A stretch of DNA of 64,000 nucleotides, from positions 23,335 through 87,334 of the forward strand of contig CAIVAR010000155.1 of NCBI GenBank assembly GCA_903904005.1. The letters run 5' to 3'. The position numbers and the translations under genes are program-made. Below, one piece after another: positions 28,442 to 37,884 of the stretch (position 1 is the first letter of the stretch; each line of letters opens with the position of its first letter). The DNA is from an uncultured Anaeromyxobacter sp. (lineage in GTDB: Bacteria > Myxococcota > Myxococcia > Myxococcales > Anaeromyxobacteraceae). The notes under the pieces are model-generated. The model ran no database searches and was not told the origin of the DNA. It was given only the letters and a program-made list of their open reading frames with translations.

Positions 28442-31400
28442 CTACCTCGCATCCGGCGCGGTCACGGCCCCCTCCGGCAACCCCCTCCCCTTCCAGAGCA
28501 GGTAGACCGCCGGGTAGACGAGCAGCTCCAGCGCGAAGGAGGTCACGAGCCCCCCCACCATGGGGGCGGCGATGCGCTTCATGACGTCGGCGCCGGTCCC
28601 GGTGGACCACATGATGGGGAGCAGCCCCATGAAGGCCGCCGCCACCGTCATGGCCTTGGGACGGAGTCGCTTCACCGCCCCGTGCACGATGGCCTCGGTG
28701 AGGTCGCCGCGGGTGTTGAGCATCCCCCGCTTCCTGGCCTCCTCGTGCGACAGGTCGAGGAAGAGGAGCATGAACACGCCGGTCTCGGCGTCGAGCCCCA
28801 TGAGCGCGATCATCCCGACCCAGGCGGCGATCGAAACGTTGTAGCCGAGCGCGTACATGAGCCACACGGCGCCGATGGCGGAGAAGGGCACGGCCAGCAT
28901 GACGATGCCCGCCTTGGTCGCCGACCGGGTGTTCATGTAGAGCAGCCCGAAGATGAGGACGATGGTGATGGGGAGCACGAGCTTGAGCCGCTCCCGCACC
29001 CGGAGCATGTTCTCGTACTGGCCGCTCCAGGAGAGCGAGTAGCCGGTGGGGACCTTCACCGCCGCGGCCACCACCCGCTTGGCCTCGTCGACGTATCCGC
29101 CGATGTCGATCTTCGAGGTGTCGAAGTCGACGTACACGTAGCCGGCCAGCATCCCGTTCTCGTTGCGGATCATCGACGGCCCGGAGACGAGCAGCACGTC
29201 GGCGATCTCCTGCATGGGGATCTGCCCTCCCTGCGGCAGCGGCAGCAGCACCCGCTTCAGGGCGTCGAGGTCGTCGCGGTAGTCGCGCGCGTAGCGGACG
29301 TTGATCGAGTAGCGCTCCCGCCCCTCCACGGTCACGCCCTGCTCGTCGCCCCCCACGGCGGTCATCACCATGATGTTGGCGTCGTCGATGGAGAGGCCGT
29401 AGCGCGCCAGCTGGTCGCGCTTGAGCACGAAGTCGAGGAAGAAGCCCCCGGCCACCCGCTCCGCGAAGACGCTCCGGGTACCGGGAAGCGTGCGGAGCGC
29501 AGCCTCGGTCTCGAGGGCGATGCGCTCGATCTCGGGCAGCTTGGCCCCGGAGATCTTGATCCCGACCGGCGTGCGGATGCCGGTGGAGAGCATGTCGAGG
29601 CGCCCCTTGATGGGCATGGTCCAGGCGTTGGAGATGCCGGGGAGCTGCAGCGCCGCGTCCATCTCGGTCTTGAGATCCTCCTCGGTGATCCGGTCCCGCC
29701 AGAAGGATCGGAGCGGCGCCTTCAGCCACTCCGGGGCCCAGGACGAGTACCAGCGCGTCCGCTCCCGCCACTCCGCCTCGGGCTTCAGCACCACCGTCGT
29801 CTCCATCATCGAGAAGGGGGCCGGATCGGTGGAGGTGTTGGCGCGCCCGGCCTTGCCGAAGACGCTCTTCACCTCCGGGAAGGTGCGCAGGATCTTGTCC
29901 TGGACCTGCAGCGCGGCCTGCGCCTCGGCCACCGACATGCCGGGCTGCACCGCGGACGGCATGTAGAGGATGGTCCCCTCGTTGAGCGGCGGCATGAACT
30001 CGGACCCGAGCCGGAGGTAGACCGGCACGGTGGCGGCGACCAGGAGCAGGCTCGCCGCGATGACGGCGCGGGGATGGCGGAGCACGAAGCGGCAGGGGCG
30101 CTCGTAGAGCCGGTGGAGCACCCGGCTGATGGGGTGGCTCTCCTCCGAATGGTACCGGCCCACCACCGCCTGGGTGGCCAGCCAGGCGAGCGCCCTGGGC
30201 TTGAACCGGAAGGGCTCGATGCGGGCGAAGAGCATGCGCATGGCCGGGTCGAGCGTCACCGCCAGCAGCGCGGCGATGGCCATGGCCAGGTTCTTGGAGA
30301 TGGCGAGCGGGCGGAAGAGGCGCCCCTCCTGATCGACCAGCGTGAAGACCGGCATGAAGGCGACGGCGATGACGAGCAGCGAGAAGAAGACCGACGGCCC
30401 CACCTCGAGCAGCGCCTCGAGCCGCACCTCGTGGAAGCTCCCCTTCGAGCCCGCCTTCTGCCAGAGGTGGATCTTGTTGTAGGCGTTCTCCACCTCGACG
30501 ATGGCGCCGTCGACCAGCACGCCGATGGAGATGGCGATGCCGGCCAGGGACATGAGATTCGCCCCCATGCCCATGGCGTACATGGGGAGGAAGGCCAGCG
30601 CGACCGACACCGGGATGGTGACGATGGGGACGATGGCCGAGGGGATGTGCCAGAGGAAGATCAGGATCACGATCGACACGATCACGATCTCCTCGACGAG
30701 CTTGTTCCTCACGGTTCCGATGGCCTGGCCGATGAGCTCGGAGCGGTCGTAGGTGGTGACCACCTCGACCCCCTCGGGCAGCGACGGCCGGAGTTCCTCG
30801 AGCTTCGCCTTCACCCGCTCGATGACGTTGAGGGCGTTCTCCCCCTGGCGCATCACCACGATCCCGCCCACCACGTCGCCCTGCCCGTCCATGTCGGCGA
30901 CGCCGCGCCGCATCTCGGGGCCGAGCGCCACCTTGGCCACGTCCTTCACCTGGATGGGCGTGCCCCCCTCGGACTTGAGGACGATCTTCTCGAGATCGGC
31001 GATCGACTTCACGTAGCCGCGCCCGCGGACCATGTACTCGCGCCCCGAGAGCTCGACGAGCCGCCCGCCCACGTCGTTGTTGCCGCGGCGGACGGCGCCG
31101 ATCACCGCCTCCAGCGGGAGCTTGTAGGCGGCGAGCTGGGTGGGGTTGACCGTGATCTGGTACTGGCGGACCTGCCCGCCCACCGTGGCCACCTCGGAGA
31201 CGCCGGGGACGGACTGGATGGCGTAGCGGAGGAACCAGTCCTGGTAGGAGCGCAGCTCGTCCGAGCTCTGCTTGCCGCTCCGGTCCACCAGCGCGTACTG
31301 GAAGACCCATCCGACGCTGGTGGCGTCCGGCCCCAGCTCGGTCTTCACACCGGCCGGCAGCGTCCCGGTGATCTTGGAGAGGTACTCGAGCACCCGGGTC

Positions 31401-31717
31401 CGGGCCCAGTACGGGTCGGTCCCGTCCTCGAAGATCACGTAGACGTAGCTGAAGCCGAAGTCGGAGAAGCCGCGGATGGCCTTCACCTTCGGCGCGCCGA
31501 GGAGCGCGGTCGTGATGGGGTAGGTGACCTGGTCCTCGATGATGTCCGGGCTGCGATCCCAGCGGGAGTAGACGATGACCTGGGTGTCGGAGAGGTCGGG
31601 CAGCGCGTCGAGCGGGATGTTCCGCATCGCGTGGACGCTGAGCGCCAGCAGCACCAGCGTGCCGGCGATGACGAGCAGCCGGTTCTCGGCCGAGAAGCGG
31701 ATGATCCGGCGGATCAT
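28442..31717 (-). CDS. cusA: CusA-type copper/silver RND efflux transporter
   Basis: 1091 residues, heavy-metal RND family. The TM4 proton site has the single-Asp metal-type form GVLVDGAIVEVENAYNK. Three methionines matching the E. coli CusA copper-binding trio are all present: ILYMPSAV, PFSMMETTV and LDMLSTGIR. AMTVAAAFMGLLPIMW then TGTGADVMKRIAAPM is the Cus/Czc signature near the C-terminus. It should carry Cu(I)/Ag(I) from periplasm or cytoplasm into the CusBC channel. ATG at 31717 overlaps the cusB-like stop (ATGA). It is the last gene of a C-B-A operon facing a two-component system. Confidence 0.93.
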   Translation of the reverse strand: MIRRIIRFSAENRLLVIAGTLVLLALSVHAMRNIPLDALPDLSDTQVIVYSRWDRSPDIIEDQVTYPITTALLGAPKVKAIRGFSDFGFSYVYVIFEDGTDPYWARTRVLEYLSKITGTLPAGVKTELGPDATSVGWVFQYALVDRSGKQSSDELRSYQDWFLRYAIQSVPGVSEVATVGGQVRQYQITVNPTQLAAYKLPLEAVIGAVRRGNNDVGGRLVELSGREYMVRGRGYVKSIADLEKIVLKSEGGTPIQVKDVAKVALGPEMRRGVADMDGQGDVVGGIVVMRQGENALNVIERVKAKLEELRPSLPEGVEVVTTYDRSELIGQAIGTVRNKLVEEIVIVSIVILIFLWHIPSAIVPIVTIPVSVALAFLPMYAMGMGANLMSLAGIAISIGVLVDGAIVEVENAYNKIHLWQKAGSKGSFHEVRLEALLEVGPSVFFSLLVIAVAFMPVFTLVDQEGRLFRPLAISKNLAMAIAALLAVTLDPAMRMLFARIEPFRFKPRALAWLATQAVVGRYHSEESHPISRVLHRLYERPCRFVLRHPRAVIAASLLLVAATVPVYLRLGSEFMPPLNEGTILYMPSAVQPGMSVAEAQAALQVQDKILRTFPEVKSVFGKAGRANTSTDPAPFSMMETTVVLKPEAEWRERTRWYSSWAPEWLKAPLRSFWRDRITEEDLKTEMDAALQLPGISNAWTMPIKGRLDMLSTGIRTPVGIKISGAKLPEIERIALETEAALRTLPGTRSVFAERVAGGFFLDFVLKRDQLARYGLSIDDANIMVMTAVGGDEQGVTVEGRERYSINVRYARDYRDDLDALKRVLLPLPQGGQIPMQEIADVLLVSGPSMIRNENGMLAGYVYVDFDTSKIDIGGYVDEAKRVVAAAVKVPTGYSLSWSGQYENMLRVRERLKLVLPITIVLIFGLLYMNTRSATKAGIVMLAVPFSAIGAVWLMYALGYNVSIAAWVGMIALMGLDAETGVFMLLFLDLSHEEARKRGMLNTRGDLTEAIVHGAVKRLRPKAMTVAAAFMGLLPIMWSTGTGADVMKRIAAPMVGGLVTSFALELLVYPAVYLLWKGRGLPEGAVTAPDAR

Positions 31718-33021
31718 CTCTCCTTCCCCCCCATGGCCGCGAGCGAGGCGCGCAGGCGCGACTCCGAGTCGACGAGGAAGTTGGCCCGGGTGACCACCCG
31801 CTCCCCGGCCTCGAGGCCCGACAGCACCTCGACGGCGTCGCCGGTCACGGGCCCCACCTGGACCTCGCGCGGCTGCAGCTTCCCCTCCCCGAGCGCCACG
31901 AAGACGACCTTCTTCGACCCGGAGTCGATGATGGCGTCGGCGGGGATGCGCAGCCCCTCCCGCTTCTCGGACCGGAGCGTCACCTCGCCGAACATCTCGG
32001 GACGGAGCTCGCCGCGGGGGTTCGCGAACTCGAGCCGCACCTTGGCGGTGCGGGTCTTGGCGTCGAGGATGGGGTCGATGAAGATGACCTTCCCGTGGAA
32101 GGCCTGGTTGGGGAAGGCCTGCAGCGAGAGCGTGGCCGGCATCCCCAGCCGGATGCGGGAGAGATCGGTCTCGTAGGCGTCGGCGAGCACCCAGACCCGG
32201 GAGAGGTCGGTGATCTCGTAGGGCATGTCGCCCTCGTTGAGCCGGTGCCCCATGACGATCTCCTTCTTCGTCACCACCCCGGTCATGGGGGAGTACAGGG
32301 TCAGGTTCTTGGTGGGCTTGCCGGACTTCTCGAGACGCTCCACCTCGCTCTCGGGGATGTCCCAGAGGCGCAGCCGCTCGCGCGCGGCGTCGACCAGGTC
32401 GTCCCCGGCGCCGGTGGCCACCCCCCCCTCGGCCAGCGCCTTCCGCGTCCGCAGCGCGAGCAGGTACTCCTGCTGCACGGAGAGGAGGTCCGGGCTGTAG
32501 ATGGTGAAGAGCCGCTCGCCGCGCTTCACGGGGCGCCCCACGTAGTCCACGTAGACGGTGTCGACGAACCCGCCCACCTTGACGTTCACGTGGTGCACGT
32601 TGGTCTCGTCGACCGCCACCTTCCCCACGGTGCGCCAGCTGTCGCCGACCGGGCCCCGGGTGACCTCGACGGTGCGCAGCCCGATGAGCTGCTGCCGCTG
32701 CGGGTCGATGGTGACGGTCGCCAGCCCCTCCACCCCGGCGCCGTCGTGCCCGTGGCCGCCGTCCGCCCCGGATCCGGCCTTCACCAGGGCCATGCCGCAG
32801 ATGGGACAGTCGCCCGGGTGCTCCGACACGATGGTCGGGTGCATGGGGCAGGTGTAGCGGGTGGGCGCCGCGGCCTCCGGCGCTGCGCCCCCGGAGGGTG
32901 GGGCCGGGGCACGCAGGAACCAGGCGGCTCCCGCGCCGCCGGCGAGCCCCAGCGCCAGGACCAGGAGGAGCGCCCCCGTGCCGAAGCGGCGGGACGGGGC
33001 GGGTGCGTTGTGTTCACTCAT
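31714..33021 (-). CDS. cusB: CusB-type metal efflux adaptor with heavy-metal-binding domain
   Basis: 435 residues. One N-terminal membrane anchor (about 15-35) precedes a heavy-metal-binding YHS-like module at about 56-80, YTCPMHP...CPICGM, with Cys, Met and His ligands. Then comes the adaptor fold: VGGFVDTVYVDYVGRPVKRG, a long hairpin (SVQQEYLLALRTRKAL), LTLYSPMTGVVTKKEIVMG and an OB-like domain. It passes Cu/Ag to CusA and joins CusA to CusC. The ATG at 33021 has AGGAG 7 bases upstream; an ATG two codons earlier sits too near that site. It lies 17 bases after the cusC-like stop. Confidence 0.92.
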   Translation of the reverse strand: MSEHNAPAPSRRFGTGALLLVLALGLAGGAGAAWFLRAPAPPSGGAAPEAAAPTRYTCPMHPTIVSEHPGDCPICGMALVKAGSGADGGHGHDGAGVEGLATVTIDPQRQQLIGLRTVEVTRGPVGDSWRTVGKVAVDETNVHHVNVKVGGFVDTVYVDYVGRPVKRGERLFTIYSPDLLSVQQEYLLALRTRKALAEGGVATGAGDDLVDAARERLRLWDIPESEVERLEKSGKPTKNLTLYSPMTGVVTKKEIVMGHRLNEGDMPYEITDLSRVWVLADAYETDLSRIRLGMPATLSLQAFPNQAFHGKVIFIDPILDAKTRTAKVRLEFANPRGELRPEMFGEVTLRSEKREGLRIPADAIIDSGSKKVVFVALGEGKLQPREVQVGPVTGDAVEVLSGLEAGERVVTRANFLVDSESRLRASLAAMGGKER

Positions 33022-33038
33022 CGTCATTCTCCTGGGAG

Positions 33039-34421
33039 TCACATGCCGGAAGGGGTGCCGGTGGCGGCGGGGACGGCGGCGGGCTGGGACGAGCTCCCCG
33101 CCCCCCCGGGGCGGCCACCGGTGGACATGGCCGCGACGCCGGGCATCGAGCCGCCCGAGCCCCCGCCGGAGAGGCCGTCGGGCGGGGCCAGGCTCACCTC
33201 GCGGTCGGCGATGGCGAGCCGCTGCACCGCCGCCAGCGCATCCAGGTACCCGCCCTCGTCGACCACGAGCCCGCGCAGCACCTCGAGCACCGAGGGGAAC
33301 GTCACCTTGCCGACCTGGTACTGGGTGAGCGTGGAGCGGACCGCCGCGTCCGACTGGACGAGGATGCCGCCCCGGTAGATCTCGAGGGTCTGCAGCGCGG
33401 CGCCGAGCACCGTCCGGCGCTCCTGGGCGCGCAGCTGGACGAGCTGGCGGACCGCCTCCTCCCCGCGCAGGTCGGCCTCGCGCCGGCTCCGGCTCTCCTC
33501 CACCCCGCGGGCCTGCTTGGTGGCGCCCCAGACCGGGAGCGTGATGCCCAGCTGGACCGTCCACATCGGCTCGATCGCGCCCCGCGGCATCACACCGGCG
33601 GTGACGGCGAAGTCGGGGAACCACTCCCGGCGGGCCGAGTCGAGTCGCCGGTCGGCGGCCTCCACGGCCAGCGTGGCGATGGCGAGGTCGGGGCTGCGCC
33701 GCTCGGCGTCGGCGACCGCCTCGGCGGCCGGCCGCAGGACCGGATCGGAGAACGCGGCGAGCGGGCTCTGCGTGGGCAGCGGCTCGTCGAGCGGCCGGAC
33801 GCGGAGCCGGTTGAGCGCCTGCACCCGTGTCCGCTCCTCCCCCTCGAGCGCCACGCGCCGCTGCCGGAGCCGGGTCCGCTCGAGCTGGGCACGCAGGAGG
33901 TCGGACTGTGTTCCCTGCCCGACCTCGTAGCGGGTGCGGGCCATCGCCTCGGCCTCGCCCCAGAGCGCCTCGAGCTTCCCGAGCAGCCCGAGCTGCCCCC
34001 GGGCGACGAGAAGGTCCACGTAGGCCCGCTCCACCTCGGCGGCCGTGGTGAGCCGGAGCCGCGCCGCCTCGGCGCCGACGACGCCGGCCTGGGCCCGGGC
34101 GGCGGCCTCGCGGGCCGAGAGCTTTCCGGGCCACGGCACCGGCTGGGTGAGCATCACCTGCCAGTACGAGGTCTCCATCGTGCCGATCTGGATCCCGTTG
34201 AAGCCGTCGTTCTGGATGCCGAGGGTCAGCGTGGGGTCGGGAAGGGAGGAGACCTGCGGCGCACGCTCGCCCTCGGCACGGGCGCTGGCGTCGGCCCGGC
34301 CGATCTCGGGACTGTTCCGCAGGGCCTCGCCGACGAGCGCCACGACCGCGGGGTCGTCGGGGAGCGGGACCTTCGGCTGGGCGACCGCGGCGACCGCCAG
34401 GGAGAGGAGGAGGGAGAGCAT
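33039..34421 (-). CDS. cusC: CusC/TolC-family outer-membrane factor
   Basis: 460 residues. The signal peptide MLSLLLSLAVAAVAQP fixes the start at the ATG at 34421; upstream in-frame starts would bury it. The body is a TolC-like duplicated helical fold: SLPDPTLTLGIQNDGFNG, SYWQVMLTQPVPWPGKLSAREAAARA, and in the second half LGITLPVWGATKQARGVEE. The last 45 residues are Gly/Ser/Met-rich (SGGGSGGSMPGV...), which may bind metal. It forms the outer-membrane channel of the Cus pump and is the first gene of the operon. Confidence 0.88.
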   Translation of the reverse strand: MLSLLLSLAVAAVAQPKVPLPDDPAVVALVGEALRNSPEIGRADASARAEGERAPQVSSLPDPTLTLGIQNDGFNGIQIGTMETSYWQVMLTQPVPWPGKLSAREAAARAQAGVVGAEAARLRLTTAAEVERAYVDLLVARGQLGLLGKLEALWGEAEAMARTRYEVGQGTQSDLLRAQLERTRLRQRRVALEGEERTRVQALNRLRVRPLDEPLPTQSPLAAFSDPVLRPAAEAVADAERRSPDLAIATLAVEAADRRLDSARREWFPDFAVTAGVMPRGAIEPMWTVQLGITLPVWGATKQARGVEESRSRREADLRGEEAVRQLVQLRAQERRTVLGAALQTLEIYRGGILVQSDAAVRSTLTQYQVGKVTFPSVLEVLRGLVVDEGGYLDALAAVQRLAIADREVSLAPPDGLSGGGSGGSMPGVAAMSTGGRPGGAGSSSQPAAVPAATGTPSGM

Positions 34422-34437
34422 GGGTACCCGGCACGAG

Positions 34438-34453
34438 AGCAGCAAGCATGCCG
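34438..34453 (-). promoter_or_regulatory. Possible sigma54 promoter for the Cus operon
   Basis: Read on the minus strand the site is CGGCATGCTTGCTGCT. It keeps the invariant GG at -24 and GC at -12 with ten bases between, and matches most of TGGCACGNNNNTTGCW. The expected transcript start would be only about 7 bases before the cusC-like ATG. The neighbouring response regulator has an intact GAFTGA loop, so sigma54 control is plausible, but the short leader is a weakness. Confidence 0.35.
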
Positions 34454-34528
34454 GGGATGGCCCGACCCGAGATGGATCGTGAGGCGAGGAATTCCGGGAA
34501 CTTGGCATCCAGGCGCGTTGCCGGAAAG

Positions 34529-34558
34529 GGGACAGCGGGTCACCGATTGGATTACACT
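34529..34558 (+). promoter_or_regulatory. Sigma70-like promoter of the histidine-kinase operon
   Basis: GGGACA (34529-34534) and TACACT (34553-34558) are 18 bases apart. The -10 ends 23 bases before the kinase ATG. The weak CAGGG between them may serve as ribosome site. Confidence 0.35.
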
Positions 34559-34581
34559 GTGACCTCCAGGGTTACCCACCG

Positions 34582-36033
34582 ATGATCTCCACATGGTCCG
34601 GCACCGCGCGCAGGCTCCTCCTCGGCTTCGGGGCGATGGTCGCCATCTTCGGCCTCGCCTCCTGGGTCGCCCTCACCGGTCTCCAGCGGACGCAGGACGC
34701 CGTGGCGCGGATGAAGGTCGCCGAGGAGGACGTCCGGGTGGCCCTGCAGCTCGCGAGCGCGGTGCGGGACCAGTACGCGCACCAGGCCCACACCATCATC
34801 ATCGGGGACGAGAGCCACCTCGGCTTCTACTCCGAGGCGGAGGCGCGGGTGCTCGAGCTGACCCGGCGGCTGCGGGAGAGCTCGAGCTCCCCGGAGGCGC
34901 TCGCCTCGGTCGACGCCATCGAGCGCGCCAGCCGCGAGCTCGACGGCATCTTCCGCCAGGGCATCGTCCCGGCGGTGGTGCGGGGAGACCGGGCCTTCGT
35001 GCAGGAGGAGCACGCCCGCGCCCAGCTCGTCGTCACCCGCATCCAGGACCTGGCCGAGGCGCTCGTGGCCCGGTCGGAGGGATCGATCGCCGCGGCCCGG
35101 GCCGAGGTCGAGGGGGTCGAGCGGCGCACCAAGGCCTGGATCGTGGTGCTCCTGCTCGGCGCGCCGCTGGTGGCCGGGGCGGTGAGCCTCTACATCGGGC
35201 GCTCCATCGCCCGTCCCATCGCGCGGCTCCAGGAGGGGGCCGCCCGGCTCGCCGCCGGACGGCTCGACACCCGCATCGACGTGGACACGCCCGACGAGTT
35301 CGGCGCGCTGGCCCGGCAGTTCAACGCCATGACCGCCTCGCTCACCGAGCACCAGGACCGGCTCGTCCAGAGCGAGAAGCTGGCCGGCATCGGGCGGCTC
35401 GCCGCCGGCGTGGCGCACGAGATCAACAACCCGCTCGCGGTGATCCTGGGCTACGCGCGCCTGCTCAAGAAGAAGGCCGAGAGCCCCCTCAGGGAAGAGC
35501 TCGGGATCATCGAGGACGAGGCCCTCCGCGCGCGCGACATCGTGGAGGGGCTGCTCGACCTCTCCCGTCCGCTCCCGGCCGGCCTGGCCCGGGTCGACCT
35601 CCGCGAGCTCTGCGACGACGTGGCGGCCCGCCACTGCGAGGCCACCGCCATCGACGCCGCCACGGTCCGCGTGGAGGGCGCCGGCGCGGCCCCGGGCGTC
35701 CCCGCCAAGCTCCGCCAGGTCCTCGCCAACCTGGTGCGCAACGCCACCGAGGCGGCCGGCCCGGGCGGCCGGGTGATCGTGCGCGTGGTCCAGGATCCCG
35801 CGCAGGTCCGGGTCGAGGTCGAGGACACCGGCCCGGGGATCGACGGCGCCGCGGCGGCCCGCCTCTTCGAGCCCTTCTTCACCACCAAGGACCGCGGGAC
35901 CGGGCTCGGGCTCGCGGTCTCGCGGGCCATCGCCCGCGCCCACGGCGGCGACGTGACCGGGGAGTCGCGGCCGGGCGCCGGGGCCCTGTTCACGCTCCGT
36001 CTTCCGCGCGACCCGGCCGGGGAGGCCCCATGA
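34582..36033 (+). CDS. Sensor histidine kinase of a metal-response type
   Basis: 483 residues. Two membrane helices (about 12-34 and 186-206) frame a periplasmic four-helix sensor that contains several His residues (67, 70, 79, 144), compatible with metal sensing. A HAMP linker (PIARLQEGAARLAAGRLD) and a HisKA domain with phospho-acceptor His279 in GVAHEINNP follow. Then come an ATP-binding domain with LANLVRNATEA, VEDTGPGIDG and KDRGTGLGLAV. This is the NtrB/ZraS-like class that partners sigma54 activators. Its TGA overlaps the regulator's ATG. It is divergent from the Cus operon, so it likely controls it. Confidence 0.9.
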   Translation: MISTWSGTARRLLLGFGAMVAIFGLASWVALTGLQRTQDAVARMKVAEEDVRVALQLASAVRDQYAHQAHTIIIGDESHLGFYSEAEARVLELTRRLRESSSSPEALASVDAIERASRELDGIFRQGIVPAVVRGDRAFVQEEHARAQLVVTRIQDLAEALVARSEGSIAAARAEVEGVERRTKAWIVVLLLGAPLVAGAVSLYIGRSIARPIARLQEGAARLAAGRLDTRIDVDTPDEFGALARQFNAMTASLTEHQDRLVQSEKLAGIGRLAAGVAHEINNPLAVILGYARLLKKKAESPLREELGIIEDEALRARDIVEGLLDLSRPLPAGLARVDLRELCDDVAARHCEATAIDAATVRVEGAGAAPGVPAKLRQVLANLVRNATEAAGPGGRVIVRVVQDPAQVRVEVEDTGPGIDGAAAARLFEPFFTTKDRGTGLGLAVSRAIARAHGGDVTGESRPGAGALFTLRLPRDPAGEAP

Positions 36034-37427
36034 AGAGCCCCGTTCGCGTGCTGGTGGTGGACGACAAGGAGAACATCCTCAAGCTGTTCGAGAAGATCCT
36101 GGCCGACGGCTACGAGGTCACCACCGCCCTCGACGGCGCCCGGGCCCTCGCGCTCGTCGCCAGCGGCGACTTCGACGTGGTGGTCACCGACATCCGCATG
36201 CCCGGCGCGGGCGGCTTCGAGGTCCTCGACGCCGTGAAGGCCCGCTCGCCCTCCACCGAGGTGGTGATGATGACCGGCTACGGGACGGTGGGGGACGCGG
36301 TCCGGGCCATGAAGCTCGGCGCCTACGACTACCTCGAGAAGCCGTTCGACCCCGACGCCGCCGCGCTCGCGGTGGCGCGCGCGGCCGAGCGGAGGCGCCT
36401 GCGGGACGAGGCGGCCAGCCTCCGCCGGGAACTCGCGGGGATCCACGCCTTCCACAACCTGGTGGGGAAGAGCGGCCGGATGCGGGACGTCTTCCGGCTC
36501 CTCGAGCAGGCGGCGGGGCTCGACATCACGGTGCTGCTCGGCGGCGAGACCGGGACCGGAAAGGAGCTCGCCGCCCGCGCCATCCACCACCACTCCTCCC
36601 GCAGGGCGCGTCGCTTCGTGCCGGTGAACTGCGGGGCGCTGCCGCCCGACCTGGTGGAGAGCGAGCTCTTCGGCCACGCGCGGGGCGCCTTCACGGGCGC
36701 CACCACCGCGAAGGGTGGCCTCTTCGAGGAGGCCGACGGCGGGACGATCTTCCTCGACGAGATCGGGGAGCTGCCCCTGCAGACGCAGGTGAAGCTGAAC
36801 CGGGTGATCCAGGAGCGGGAGGTGCGGCGCGTCGGAGAAGCCTCGCCCGTGAAGGTGGACGTCCGCGTGGTGGCCGCCACCCACCGAGATCTGAAGGCCG
36901 AGGCCGCCGCCGGGCGCTTCCGCGAGGACCTCTTCTACCGGCTGAACGTCTTCCCCGTCCGGCTCCCCCCGCTGCGCGAGCGGGCCGAGGACGTCCCGCT
37001 GCTCGCCGCCCACCTCCTCGCCAAGCACGCCCGGGCCATGCGGCGCGAGGTGACCGGGCTCGACCCGGAGGCGCTGCGGCTCCTCACCTCCTGGGCCTGG
37101 CCGGGCAACGTGCGCGAGCTCGAGAACGCCATCGAGCGGGCGGTGGCCATCGCATCCGGGACGGTCCTCCTCCCGCGCGACCTCCCGCCGGAACTGGCCC
37201 TGCCGGCACCCGTGCTCCCACCGGGCCCGGTGCTCGCTACCATGCCCTACCGGGAGGTGCTGGAGCAGGCGCAGGATCGGGTCTCGCGCGAGTACCTGGT
37301 CGCGCTGCTCTCCGAGTTCCAGGGCAACGTGACCCGTGCCTCGGCCCGCGCCGGGGTCGAGCGGGAGAGCCTGCACCGGCTCCTCAAGAAGCACGGCCTG
37401 CGATCGGACGACTTCAAGCGGGGCTGA
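36030..37427 (+). CDS. Sigma54-dependent response regulator (NtrC family)
   Basis: 465 residues in three domains. The receiver has acidic residues DD at 11-12 and phospho-acceptor Asp54 (VVTDIRMPG). The AAA+ core has Walker A GETGTGKE (172-179), an intact GAFTGA loop (219-224) needed to contact sigma54, and Walker [13 protein letters not shown]. The Fis-type helix-turn-helix lies at the C-terminus ([26 protein letters not shown]). ATG at 36030 overlaps the kinase stop, with GGAGG 4 bases before it. It should activate sigma54 promoters when phosphorylated; the adjacent Cus operon is the obvious target. Confidence 0.94.
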   Translation: MKSPVRVLVVDDKENILKLFEKILADGYEVTTALDGARALALVASGDFDVVVTDIRMPGAGGFEVLDAVKARSPSTEVVMMTGYGTVGDAVRAMKLGAYDYLEKPFDPDAAALAVARAAERRRLRDEAASLRRELAGIHAFHNLVGKSGRMRDVFRLLEQAAGLDITVLLGGETGTGKELAARAIHHHSSRRARRFVPVNCGALPPDLVESELFGHARGAFTGATTAKGGLFEEADGGTIFLDEIGELPLQTQVKLNRVIQEREVRRVGEASPVKVDVRVVAATHRDLKAEAAAGRFREDLFYRLNVFPVRLPPLRERAEDVPLLAAHLLAKHARAMRREVTGLDPEALRLLTSWAWPGNVRELENAIERAVAIASGTVLLPRDLPPELALPAPVLPPGPVLATMPYREVLEQAQDRVSREYLVALLSEFQGNVTRASARAGVERESLHRLLKKHGLRSDDFKRG

Positions 37428-37451
37428 GCGCCAGCGCCTAGATCCCCGGGC

Positions 37452-37849
37452 ATGGCCAGTTCCAGGACATCCTCCACCGCTCCCTCGAGCGACGTGGCCT
37501 TCACCGACGGGGTCAAGGCGGTCCAGTCCCGCCTCGGTTCCCGATCCTCCTACGCCAGGATGGAGCGCGAGGGAGGCTTCGAGACCGAGATCACCGGGGA
37601 CGTGGCAGCGTTCGTCGCCGAGCAGCGCAGCTTCTTCCTGGCCACCGCCAGTACATCAGCCTGGGCAACCTCACCGAGAACCCCCGGGTCCACGTCTTCC
37701 TCATCGACTACGCCCACCAGCGCCGTGTGAAGATCTGGGGCGAGGCCGGGATCGTGGAGGAGGCCCTCGCGACGCGCGACCGCCGGATCGCGGCTCTCGA
37801 GGCCGAACTGGCGGCGCTCCGGGATCGGAAGGCCCGTCCCTCGCGCTAG
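37452..37849 (+). pseudogene. Decayed FMN-binding (pyridoxamine oxidase-like) protein gene
   Basis: From ATG 37452 the frame reads VKAVQSRLGSRSSYARMEREGG then AAFVAEQRSFFLATA, the conserved start of PNPOx-like flavin-binding proteins. At about 37648 the family sequence breaks. The next conserved block, QYISLGNLTENPRVHVFLIDYA and RRVKIWGEAGIVEE, follows at once but in another frame. The segment normally between them is missing. A second jump after IVEE leads straight to the usual C-terminal coiled tail (IAALEAELAALRDRK) and a TAG at 37847-37849. So at least one frameshifting deletion and probably a second have destroyed the gene. Confidence 0.75.
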
Positions 37850-37884
37850 ACCGCGCGGGCGCCGGGGACGGCGGGTCGGGTCGC

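Noticed and set aside
34501..34525. TGGCAT...TTGC before the histidine kinase as a sigma54 promoter
   Set aside because: The distance between GG and GC is 14 bases instead of 10, so it does not fit.
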